From Cyclobacteriaceae bacterium (GTDB lineage: Bacteria; Bacteroidota; Bacteroidia; Cytophagales; Cyclobacteriaceae), in NCBI GenBank assembly GCA_958296015.1, contig CATQIH010000002.1, positions 1-64,000 of the forward strand: a DNA stretch of 64,000 bases. The letters are read 5' to 3'. The translations under genes were made by a program, and so were the position numbers. The notes under the pieces were generated by a model. The model was not told the origin of the DNA, did no database searches, and worked only from the letters and a program-made list of their open reading frames with translations. The first letter of the stretch is position 1, and each line of letters starts with the position of its first letter. This document shows, in pieces, positions 7,341 through 15,393 of this stretch.

Positions 7341-10300
7341 TCAACGGAGCAGCGTCAGGTCGCCTACTTTGGTTTCTGATCGGCCATCGCTGAATTTGAG
7401 GTCCAGTTTGTAGACATAGACATCCTTCGGGCAAATTTTGCCTTTATAGTATCCATCCCAGCCATATCCTTTCTCAAAGCTTTCAAACAACAACTCTCCC
7501 CACCGATTGAAAATCATCATATGAAAAGAGGTCACGCCCTCAAAGACGGGAAGAAATACGTCATTCTGTGCAGCAGTGCTGGCATCAGAGCCACCTGGCC
7601 CTGTGGTAGAAGGGGTGAAAGCATTAGGCACCTGAATTTTGCCGCCTTTCTCTACGATGACAGCACTAATTCTACGAATAGTGTCTGAACAGCCATGCTC
7701 ATTTTCTGCCATCAGGGTGATGTCGTACGTACCTGCTTCCTGATAGGTATGTACAGGTTCGGATTCTGTAGACACAGTGCCGTCGCCAAAGTCCCAGCTA
7801 TAGCGGGAAGCACCCGTACTGAGATTGACCAGGTAAATATTTTCTCCCAGAAAGATATTATCGGGTCGCAGGTTGAACGCTGCAATCGGATTGTCATATA
7901 CTTCTATGCTAAACTCTTTCTTCTCTATGTCTGTCACACCCATGCTGTTGCTGGCTTCCAGGGTAATGGTATACAGTCCGGGTTCGTAATAGGTGTACGA
8001 AGGATTTTCTTCCGTAGAGACACCCTGCCCTTCGCCAAAGCTCCATCGGTAGGTCTTGGGATCAGCGTAGCGCGACAGGTTTTTAAACTGCACTGTCAGC
8101 GGACGACAGCCGGTAGGAGGGGCGTAGGAGAAATCTACTTCGGGCACCAATGGCTGAATAAAGATCGGCTTGGTGAGGGTATCGGTACAGCCCAGATCAT
8201 TTTGTACAACTAGGGTAATATCGTAGTGGCCGGTGCGGTCGTAGCGGTGGACAGGCTCTTTGTCCGGGCTGGTGCTGCCATCGCCAAAAGACCAGAAGTA
8301 GCTGGTAGCGTTCTGGCTCTTGTTGGAGAAAGTAATATCCTGGTTGGGTAGATAAGCTTTGGCCAGCCGGATGTCAAACACGGCTTTCGGACCCTGGCTT
8401 AGGTCTATGATCAGTTGCTTCTCTTTGTTGACTACCACACCCAGTTTGTTGCTGGCCTGCAGCGAAACGGTATATATACCGGAGGTGTGATAGGTATAAC
8501 TTGGGTTAATATCAGTAGACGTGCTACCATCGCCAAAAGACCAGAAATAGGTAGTGGTATCACCATACTGGGTTTTGTTGATAAAATCTACCGTCAGGGG
8601 CAGACAGCCTTCGATAAGAGAATAATCAAAGTCTATTTTTGGTAAGGTTTGTTTAATGATCACCCGTGCCGAATCCTGCTCCAGACAGGAGTTGCCGGCC
8701 ACCCATACTTTCACCCAGTATTCACCAAATGTACTGTAAGTATGCGTTCCCGGATCAGCCACAGAGGAAGTGGTGCCATCGCCAAAATCCCATAAATAGG
8801 TGAAGCTGGGATCGGTGGCTTGCGGGATGATGGTGACCGTACGCGCAGGAATTTCCAAAATAGAAGGCGTTACGCTAAACCTGGCATTGATGGTCTCCTG
8901 CTGTTGAACAGTGATCTGTTCTTCAGTGACAGCACTTTGGCATAACAGGATGTTGCTGGTTTGTAGCCGAACCGTTACCTGCGATGTACTTCCATAGGTT
9001 TTTGGATATTCTACCACAAATTTGTCTTTCGTCAGATCCGGTGTATTCGTAGGTAGCGGGAATATCTGCCAGTTGTAGACAAGTCCTTTCTGCTCAGCTT
9101 CCACCTCAAAACTGACCATCCGACAGTCGCTTTCCAGTGGCGTAATCGCAAAAGCCGAAGAGGGAAGCGGACTCACGGCCACAACGGTGCTGGTAGCGAT
9201 AAAGCACATATCGCTGTGCTCGGCCAGCAGTTCTACCGTGTATCTTTTCACAGTGCTTTCTGTATTATTCAGCGTGGCACTGTACAAAGGATCGTTACCG
9301 GCTTTTTCTTCTGTTACCACCACGGCACCTGAAGCAGTATCTATTATTTTCCAGTGATACTTCTGCGCAGACAACGCACGGGTAGCAGCCGTTACTTCAA
9401 AAGTATAGGTTCTGGGCGAACAGTTGGCATCAGCTCCTGAGGAATTGGTTACGGTAAACTCAGACGAAGGCGCGGGATACACAGTGATGGTGATCGTATC
9501 GCTGATCACGTTGCAACTATTGCTGGCATCAGCTTCCAGCCAGACCTCGTACGTATGGTTGATAGGAGCGGATTGGGTGTTGACAAACGCCGGTGGCGTA
9601 AAAGTATCGGCTGGTGCGACGGTTGTAGCACTTTGCGTATGGGTTTTCAGGTCTTTGATATGCCAGATGTATTGATCTACGGCAACCGGTTGATTTGCCA
9701 CTGCTACATCGGGCGTGAAGGTGACCTCAAGCGATGCGCAACCTTTGTCTGCGCTGGCTGTAAAAGATACTTTTGGTACTGGTTTAACCTCAACGTTCTG
9801 TACAATCGCATGTGCGCAACTGCCCTTGGCTGTGGTCACCCGATGGGCTACCTGGTGGATGCCAGGTGAGGTAAACTGGTGTTTAACAACGCCGGATGTG
9901 CTGCTGGAATACTCAAATGTGCCATCGTTGTTGATGTCCCACTCATATAGCGTGATCGCATCGCCGTTGATGATTTGTGGAAGACTGGCTGTGGAAGTAA
10001 AAGCCGTGCTATCGCCCAGGCAAACCGCGTTGGCTGTAAAACTGGCAACCGGCTTGGCATACACATGCACCAGGCTGGTATCCTGTGTGTAGCAATCTAC
10101 ATTGGTAGCAAAGGCCGTGAGCACCGACATATAAGAGCCAGGCGAAAGGATTTTCTGCGAAAAACTTGCTTGTACTGTGCCGCTTTTGGTACTATCTAAA
10201 TGATATACCGTTCCGGTCCAATGATAAAAATCCCATTGCCATAGAGAAGTGGCAGGCTCAAAGTCAGTAGAAACGTCTTCATACGCAAGCATGATGGGAG

Positions 10301-11609
10301 CATCTGCCGGAGCCAGGCACAAGCTATTGATAGGCTGTCCGTTGTCTTCAGCCACCTGGATAGCAGCATCCGCAGTGGTCACTATATCCACATATTTTAC
10401 CACTGTGCCATTACAATTGCCCTCAGAGTTGGTGTCTGTCACCGATAGTTCAATCATTTTTCTTCCGGTGGTAGAGAATTTGAAATTAGGATGCTGAGCT
10501 GTTGATGCAGGCAGTTCTTCCAATCCTGTCGCATCATCAAAGAATTTCCATGCATAGGCGTAAGTAGCACCACCAACAGTGCTGGTGAGGTCATCAATAT
10601 TGATGGTTTCGTTGATACAGAAGACAGTTTCCAGGCTGCCATCAGCTTTCGTGGTATTAAAATCCGGTACTACTTTGTCTACAATAATGATGGTAGCAGT
10701 TGTATAGATGGGAATGCTGTCACCATCCATCATATTTCCTGTAGTTGGGTTGTTTGGATCTCCATCTGCAATATTGGCATCATAAGGATTGCAGACGTTC
10801 CAGTTTCTTAGAGTAATCTCAAAGACTTTACCTACATCAGTTTGTGTGGTAGTATTTGGCACATCAACCACCAGACTTTGGGCATTGGGCGTTTCTATCG
10901 GGCCTACCAGATAATCAATAGCACCTCTGTTGTCATAGATTTCCGGATTACCATCGACCAGCAAGCCTGGAATACTATTGGAGGTATTTTCTGTTCCGTA
11001 AATCCATTGTACCCATCGTCCGATATTGTTGATATTATCGTTTTCTCCGGTAGCAGGTGTACAATTCCATTGACTTTGATCTTTAAACGTAACTCTTGCA
11101 CCGGTTCCCCAGCATACCCTGACAGGATCAGGCGTTATCCTTGGAATGCCCCCGTTTTCACTGTCAATATCCCAAACTGTGACTTTTTGAGCTTGAATGG
11201 AAGATGTACATATTTTACCATCAATCATTAAATATGAACTAGGGCTGTAGTTGCAATCGCCATCTTTGCGAACGTAATTATGGCTTAGGGTAGCCGAATA
11301 CTTTATTCTAACTCCATTGTTGCTAATAGGCGTAGGTGTACTGATGGTTGAGTCGCCATCTCCCCAGAATACCACAAATTTTACATCCCTATCTTTATTC
11401 ACTTCGTACCACATGGACCACACATAATTGTTAGGGGCACAAAGTCTGTCTTTGCTTAACACATCGTTACCCCTAACATTGCTATATGTATTCTCACACT
11501 GCGCAAAAGTAGCAGAAGCAGCACCAAGCCATACGGCCAGGTACAATAAGCCACACAGCGTATAGTATGTATATGATTCGTAAAAACGTGTGTCTTTTTT
11601 GCTGACCAT
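7341..11609 (-). CDS. Large PKD-repeat surface protein with T9SS type B sorting domain, 1422 aa
   Basis: A long signal peptide ends at SATFAQ (about residue 36). The N-terminal half has Ig/PKD-like beta-sandwich repeats with conserved cysteines. Five clear PKD domains follow, each marked by a W-[DS]-F-G-[DE]-G motif, at about residues 937, 1017, 1104, 1186 and 1269. The C-terminus, from VPNAFTPS near 1327 through FNRWGELLFES and GWDGYYKG to the final strand, is the gliding motility-associated (type B) sorting domain, which directs T9SS secretion. The protein is probably exposed on the cell surface, as an adhesin or a gliding-related component. The PorP/SprF gene lies directly downstream. PKD domains usually mediate protein or polysaccharide contacts. 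No enzymatic domain is seen. Confidence 0.92.
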   Translation of the reverse strand: MVSKKDTRFYESYTYYTLCGLLYLAVWLGAASATFAQCENTYSNVRGNDVLSKDRLCAPNNYVWSMWYEVNKDRDVKFVVFWGDGDSTISTPTPISNNGVRIKYSATLSHNYVRKDGDCNYSPSSYLMIDGKICTSSIQAQKVTVWDIDSENGGIPRITPDPVRVCWGTGARVTFKDQSQWNCTPATGENDNINNIGRWVQWIYGTENTSNSIPGLLVDGNPEIYDNRGAIDYLVGPIETPNAQSLVVDVPNTTTQTDVGKVFEITLRNWNVCNPYDANIADGDPNNPTTGNMMDGDSIPIYTTATIIIVDKVVPDFNTTKADGSLETVFCINETINIDDLTSTVGGATYAYAWKFFDDATGLEELPASTAQHPNFKFSTTGRKMIELSVTDTNSEGNCNGTVVKYVDIVTTADAAIQVAEDNGQPINSLCLAPADAPIMLAYEDVSTDFEPATSLWQWDFYHWTGTVYHLDSTKSGTVQASFSQKILSPGSYMSVLTAFATNVDCYTQDTSLVHVYAKPVASFTANAVCLGDSTAFTSTASLPQIINGDAITLYEWDINNDGTFEYSSSTSGVVKHQFTSPGIHQVAHRVTTAKGSCAHAIVQNVEVKPVPKVSFTASADKGCASLEVTFTPDVAVANQPVAVDQYIWHIKDLKTHTQSATTVAPADTFTPPAFVNTQSAPINHTYEVWLEADASNSCNVISDTITITVYPAPSSEFTVTNSSGADANCSPRTYTFEVTAATRALSAQKYHWKIIDTASGAVVVTEEKAGNDPLYSATLNNTESTVKRYTVELLAEHSDMCFIATSTVVAVSPLPSSAFAITPLESDCRMVSFEVEAEQKGLVYNWQIFPLPTNTPDLTKDKFVVEYPKTYGSTSQVTVRLQTSNILLCQSAVTEEQITVQQQETINARFSVTPSILEIPARTVTIIPQATDPSFTYLWDFGDGTTSSVADPGTHTYSTFGEYWVKVWVAGNSCLEQDSARVIIKQTLPKIDFDYSLIEGCLPLTVDFINKTQYGDTTTYFWSFGDGSTSTDINPSYTYHTSGIYTVSLQASNKLGVVVNKEKQLIIDLSQGPKAVFDIRLAKAYLPNQDITFSNKSQNATSYFWSFGDGSTSPDKEPVHRYDRTGHYDITLVVQNDLGCTDTLTKPIFIQPLVPEVDFSYAPPTGCRPLTVQFKNLSRYADPKTYRWSFGEGQGVSTEENPSYTYYEPGLYTITLEASNSMGVTDIEKKEFSIEVYDNPIAAFNLRPDNIFLGENIYLVNLSTGASRYSWDFGDGTVSTESEPVHTYQEAGTYDITLMAENEHGCSDTIRRISAVIVEKGGKIQVPNAFTPSTTGPGGSDASTAAQNDVFLPVFEGVTSFHMMIFNRWGELLFESFEKGYGWDGYYKGKICPKDVYVYKLDLKFSDGRSETKVGDLTLLR

Positions 11610-11915
11610 ATATGCCTGTTTCTAAAAAAATGCCGCGCTTTGCCTGATAAAATATTGCTGTACAAGCAGGCTGTCTATATAAATAGTGCAAAAACTAAAC
11701 CTTTAGACATAAAGGGGTGTGGTAGTAGCTGTAAGGAATGTTGTTGGAAAGTGTAGTAGCAAAATTGGGTTAAGATACTGTCAGTGAGGTAGTTGCGGCT
11801 ACCGCATGTAAGGTTAAAAAACTTTAGCCCATGCATTGGTAAAGGCTGAAGACTTGGAAACTACTGTGTTCAGCGTAATATTATGCCAAAGAAAGAAGCG
11901 GAAGTAGCGGGGTTT
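11610..11915. other. Intergenic region between the PKD gene and dinB; nothing specific found
   Basis: These 306 bases must hold the promoter of the minus-strand PKD gene and the 3' end of dinB, also minus. I found no TAnnTTTG box in the expected place, no hairpin with a U-tract and no credible short reading frame. Confidence 0.4.
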
Positions 11916-13001
11916 TCACCGAAGACTGTCTTTAAAGTTGAAGGTAAGCTGCCTGCCTGCTATTAGTTTGCCTGAAGTCAGACTGGAGAGCGTAAGGCCC
12001 AGCAGGCGGATAGATTTATGTTCGGTGGCTGCCATATCCAGCAGATGAAAAGCCAGCGGCAGGATGTCCGTCTCAGTGCTGACAGGCTCATGCATCGTGA
12101 TCCTTTTGGTTACCAGACTGAAGTCAGCATATTTGATCTTCAGCGTCAGTGTGTTGCCTATGGTTTCGTGTTGCTGCAAACGGATCACCAGTTCTTCTGT
12201 GAGTTCTTCAATTTTGACGGCCAGTTGAGCGGGTTGGTCCAGATCAAAGTGGAAGGTTCTTTCCGTGCCAATGGATTTGCGGATGCGGTTGGGCTTCACC
12301 TCCCGGGTATCATCGCCCCGTACGATCTTATAATAGAACAGACCGGCTTTGCCAAAATGCTTTTGCAGAAACACTTCTGATTGTTGCTTCAGGTCGTAGC
12401 CGGAGAACACCCCCAGCTGGTGCATCTTTTCGGTAGTCACCTTGCCGATGCCATGAAACTTGTTGATAGGCAACTGTTCCAGGAATAGGTCTGCTTCGTG
12501 GGGTAGGATTACTTTCAGGCCATCAGGCTTATCATAATCGGAGGCAATTTTAGCCAGAAACTTATTGAAAGACACACCGGCAGAGGCAGTCAGTCCGGTA
12601 GCTTCTTTGATCTCCTGCTTGATCGTCTGCGCAATGAGGGTGGCCGAACGGATCTGCTGTTTGTCGTGGGTCACATCCAGGTAAGCCTCATCCAGCGAGA
12701 GCGGCTCCACCAGGTCGGTATGTTGGCGGAACACCTGGTGAATCTGGCTGGAAACCTGCCGGTACACCTCAAACCTGGGCTTGACGAAGATGATCGCAGG
12801 ACATAGCTTATAGGCTCTGGACGAAGGCATGGCAGAGTGTATGCCAAATTTGCGGGCCTCATAACTGGCCGCAGCTACTACGCCCCGTTCTTTGCTGCCT
12901 CCCACAGCCAGCGGTTTGCCCCGGTAGGCAGGCGTATCCCGCTGTTCTACAGAAGCATAAAAAGCGTCCATGTCGATATGAATGATCTTTCGCAAAGGCA
13001 A
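11916..13001 (-). CDS. dinB: DNA polymerase IV (Y-family translesion polymerase)
   Basis: The enzyme performs error-prone translesion synthesis. The catalytic segments are visible: HIDMDAFYASVEQRD with D10, and SLDEAYLDV with D104 and E105. The family signature SYEARKFGIHSAMPS is also present, as are the helix-hairpin-helix region (INKFHGIGKVTTEKMHQLGV) and the little finger. A C-terminal QLTFNF (351-356) fits a beta-clamp binding motif. The length, 361 aa, is normal. No ATG precedes the catalytic HIDMD motif in frame. The best start is TTG at 13001 (M-P-L-R-K), and TTG at 12995 is the alternative. A weak start would keep levels of this mutagenic enzyme low. No LexA-type operator was identified. 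Confidence 0.94.
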   Translation of the reverse strand: MPLRKIIHIDMDAFYASVEQRDTPAYRGKPLAVGGSKERGVVAAASYEARKFGIHSAMPSSRAYKLCPAIIFVKPRFEVYRQVSSQIHQVFRQHTDLVEPLSLDEAYLDVTHDKQQIRSATLIAQTIKQEIKEATGLTASAGVSFNKFLAKIASDYDKPDGLKVILPHEADLFLEQLPINKFHGIGKVTTEKMHQLGVFSGYDLKQQSEVFLQKHFGKAGLFYYKIVRGDDTREVKPNRIRKSIGTERTFHFDLDQPAQLAVKIEELTEELVIRLQQHETIGNTLTLKIKYADFSLVTKRITMHEPVSTETDILPLAFHLLDMAATEHKSIRLLGLTLSSLTSGKLIAGRQLTFNFKDSLR

Positions 13002-13181
13002 AGAAACAGGTCTTATAAACGATCATTAAAATTACACAACGAATGGCCTGAAGCCTAATTTTTTGATTTTATTTATGATAACAATATCTTGCAGGAGATC
13101 GTAACAGTGACATAGTTTGCATACAACGGCTATCAACAACGATTTGGTCTTAGTAAATAGCGTCCCTAAACTTAGCCTTGT

Positions 13182-14348
13182 ATGTTCGAAGATGTAAAAC
13201 ACTATTTTTCCTCTACACTAGTACATGCAGAACATATGAATCCTTATGGTGAAACGCTTGCCCTGTTAGTTGCAAGTATTGTTGCCGGTCTGATACTTCA
13301 ACTCATCTTTGTGTATGCACTTCGTACGTATGCCCGAAAAAGCAAAAATATCATCGCCAAATCGCTTGCCCGGCATGTAGGCCCGCGCACCATGTTGCTG
13401 TTTCCCTTATTTATTTTTTATCTGCTTCAGCCTTTTGCCAATCTGCCAAACAGTACTTATGATCTGGTGATGTTCAAAACAGTACAGACGTTGGTCATCA
13501 TCACATTTGGCTGGGTGTTGATGAAGCTGACCAGGGTGTTTGAAGATGCGGCTTCTAAATATTATGAAGATGACCTGAAAAATCCCTACAAAGCCAGAAA
13601 GGTACAAACACAGTTGCAGTATGTTCGCAGAATACTATCAGGTGTCATCTTCGTGTTGGTTTTTGCCGTAGTGTTGCTCACTTTCGACAGCGTGCGAAAG
13701 ATAGGCACTACGCTGCTTACCTCTGCGGGTGTTGTCAGTATCATTGTGGGTATTGCTGCACAAAAATCGCTGGGAAATCTGCTGGCTGGTTTTCAGATCG
13801 CTTTTACGCAGCCTATCAAAATAGGAGATTCACTGGTGGTGGAAGGAGAGTGGGGCACTGTTGAAGAGATCACCCTGACGTATGTGGTGGTGATGATTTG
13901 GGACAAACGCCGGATGATTCTTCCTATCACTTATTTTATAGAAAATCCTTTTCAGAACTGGACGCGGTCTTCCTCCGAACTGTTGGGGGTTGTTCTGCTG
14001 TTTGCCGATTACAGTCTGCCGGTAGATGCTTTGAGAAATGAGCTTGACAAAATTCTTGAACAGGAACCACTTTGGGACCGGCAGTCAAAGGCATTGCAAA
14101 TAGTAGATGCTACAGACAAGGTGATGCAAATCAGGATATTGGCCAGTGCAGCAGATGCTTCTGCAGCTTTTGATTTGCGGTGTATCGTACGGGAAAAGAT
14201 AATTAAATTTATCCAGCAGGAATATCCCGGAGCACTTCCTAAAGAAAGAGTGTCTTTGCTGGAAGTGGATAGCCAGGACGGTCAGGAAACAAAACAACCT
14301 GCGGCGGCTGAACCTATCGTCCATCATTCGGTAGTACCACAGAAGTAA
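13182..14348 (+). CDS. MscS-family small-conductance mechanosensitive channel, 388 aa
   Basis: Four or five transmembrane helices fill the first 205 residues. The last of these carries the pore-like segment TSAGVVSIIVGIAAQKSLGNLLAGFQIAFTQ, followed by the beta domain motif PIKIGDSLVVEGEWGTVEEITLTYV. A cytoplasmic alpha/beta domain runs to about 365, and the end is a low-complexity tail. This is the MscS core with one or two extra N-terminal helices. Such channels release solutes on hypo-osmotic shock from the inner membrane. The gene is divergent from dinB and stands alone. The ATG at 13182 gives a sensible start (MFEDVKHYF). Confidence 0.9.
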   Translation: MFEDVKHYFSSTLVHAEHMNPYGETLALLVASIVAGLILQLIFVYALRTYARKSKNIIAKSLARHVGPRTMLLFPLFIFYLLQPFANLPNSTYDLVMFKTVQTLVIITFGWVLMKLTRVFEDAASKYYEDDLKNPYKARKVQTQLQYVRRILSGVIFVLVFAVVLLTFDSVRKIGTTLLTSAGVVSIIVGIAAQKSLGNLLAGFQIAFTQPIKIGDSLVVEGEWGTVEEITLTYVVVMIWDKRRMILPITYFIENPFQNWTRSSSELLGVVLLFADYSLPVDALRNELDKILEQEPLWDRQSKALQIVDATDKVMQIRILASAADASAAFDLRCIVREKIIKFIQQEYPGALPKERVSLLEVDSQDGQETKQPAAAEPIVHHSVVPQK

Positions 14349-14507
14349 CGCTTGCGGGACACAACAGGTTTGATAAAAACACCATGCGTTGAAGACGAGG
14401 ACGGAGAGGGAGACGTGATGCATGATGTCTCAACAAGTATTTTCTCTAGAAATGAATTATTGGCTGAATTTATGCCTTAAATAGTATCATAAAACATATA
14501 GTTGTTT

Positions 14508-14515
14508 TATATTTG
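14508..14515 (+). promoter_or_regulatory. Candidate Bacteroidota -7 promoter box (TATATTTG) of the arginine leader
   Basis: The octamer matches the TAnnTTTG consensus of the primary Bacteroidota sigma factor exactly. It lies 16 bases before the leader-peptide ATG at 14532, so the transcript would start just upstream of that ATG. No TTTG -33 box is present at the usual 19-20 base distance. The assignment rests on the -7 element and on the regulated structure that follows. Confidence 0.5.
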
Positions 14516-14531
14516 GCTTTTTACCTCATAG

Positions 14532-14600
14532 ATGAAGTATTATCTGACATATCTTAATCTTCCTGTCTGCATCAGGCGATTCAGGCCCCTTCGGGTCTGA
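14532..14600 (+). CDS. Arginine-rich leader peptide of the arg operon (putative attenuator peptide, 22 aa)
   Basis: The frame starts at ATG 14532 and ends at TGA 14598-14600. It reads MKYYLTYLNLPVCI, then RRFRPLRV. Four of seven consecutive residues near the end are arginine (codons AGG, CGA, AGG, CGG at 14574, 14577, 14583 and 14592). This is the pattern of amino-acid operon leader peptides such as those of his, phe or trp. The next genes are an acetyltransferase, argG and argC. The arginine codons overlap a 7-bp hairpin (14582-14599). A second, terminator-like hairpin follows at 14611-14629. I infer that scarce arginyl-tRNA stalls the ribosome at these codons and changes RNA folding so that the terminator does not form. 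The peptide itself probably has no other role. Confidence 0.75.
   Translation: MKYYLTYLNLPVCIRRFRPLRV
14582..14599 (+). promoter_or_regulatory. Hairpin overlapping the leader's arginine codons (pause/antiterminator part)
   Basis: The arms caggccc (14582-14588) and gggtctg (14593-14599) pair over seven positions, with one G-U pair and a cttc loop. An alternative pairing joins aggcgat (14574-14580), which contains two arginine codons, with attgcct (14612-14618), the left arm of the downstream terminator, again over seven positions with one G-U pair. The two states therefore compete for shared segments, as expected in attenuation. The pairing was done by eye. Energies were not calculated. Confidence 0.5.
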
Positions 14601-14610
14601 TGTGTTATTG

Positions 14611-14650
14611 CATTGCCTATGTGGCAGTGTTTCTTCCCTTTCGCTTCATT
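14611..14650 (+). terminator. Terminator-like hairpin of the arginine attenuator
   Basis: The arms cattgcc (14611-14617) and ggcagtg (14623-14629) pair over seven positions, with one G-U pair and a tatgt loop. The run tttcttccctttcgc, which is rich in U, follows at once. The hairpin sits between the leader peptide stop and the acetyltransferase start at 14686, the expected place of an attenuator. The U-tract is interrupted by cytosines, so its strength is uncertain. Confidence 0.55.
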
Positions 14651-14685
14651 TTCACTCAATACATCTTATCATACTATAGCTTACG

Positions 14686-15339
14686 ATGAACTTTAAAGTG
14701 ACTGTAGCCGATGCTTCTCATTTTGACTATGCCGACACCATCAGCACCATGATTGAAGCAGCCGCCAAAGCCAGAGGTACTGGCATCTCCAAACGCCCTC
14801 CCGAATACATCCGACGTAAGATGGAAGAAGGCAAGGCCATTATTGCTGTCCAGCACAACGAAGTGGCAGGCTTTTGCTATATCGAAACCTGGGGACATGG
14901 CAAGTACATCGCCAACTCTGGCCTGATCGTGAATGAAAATTACCGGCAGTACGGACTGGCTAAACTGATCAAAAAAGCAGCGTTTAAGCTTTCCCGCAAA
15001 AAATATCCGGAAGCCAAGCTGTTCGGCATTACCACCAGCCTGCCGGTGATGAAGATCAACTCCGATCTGGGTTACAAACCTGTCACTTTCTCTGAGCTAA
15101 CCACCGATGAGCAGTTTTGGAACGGTTGCCAAAGCTGCCGCAACTACGATGTGCTCACTCGAAACGACCGCAAGAATTGCTTGTGCACGGCCATGCTGTA
15201 TGATCCCAACCCTAAGCCATCTTCCAAAAGAGCCAACGCCAGTCGCTTCAACATGCGCGATCATATCAAAAAATACGAACGCTGGCTGCGCCTGAAACAA
15301 CATACCTTCCTGAAAACGAAAAAGCAAACGGTTTCTTAG
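14686..15339 (+). CDS. GNAT-family N-acyltransferase of the arginine operon, 217 aa
   Basis: The protein shows a GNAT fold with the acyl-CoA loop in ENYRQYGLAKLIKKAAF (about 85-100) and the strand AGFCYIETWG. A cysteine cluster, C148, C151, C165 and C167 (spacing CxxC, 13 residues, CxC), is unusual for GNAT enzymes and may bind a metal. It is the first gene of an operon with argG and argC, behind an arginine leader. The pathway otherwise needs an enzyme that acylates glutamate, and Bacteroidota lack a classical ArgA or ArgJ in many genomes. I therefore infer that it makes N-acetylglutamate or N-succinylglutamate. The function is not proven by sequence. The ATG at 14686 is the only reasonable start. 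Confidence 0.8.
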   Translation: MNFKVTVADASHFDYADTISTMIEAAAKARGTGISKRPPEYIRRKMEEGKAIIAVQHNEVAGFCYIETWGHGKYIANSGLIVNENYRQYGLAKLIKKAAFKLSRKKYPEAKLFGITTSLPVMKINSDLGYKPVTFSELTTDEQFWNGCQSCRNYDVLTRNDRKNCLCTAMLYDPNPKPSSKRANASRFNMRDHIKKYERWLRLKQHTFLKTKKQTVS

Positions 15340-15393
15340 ACGGGAAACCGGCTTGTGGAATTTTTTAATTTTAGTATTTTCTAATCTACAATA

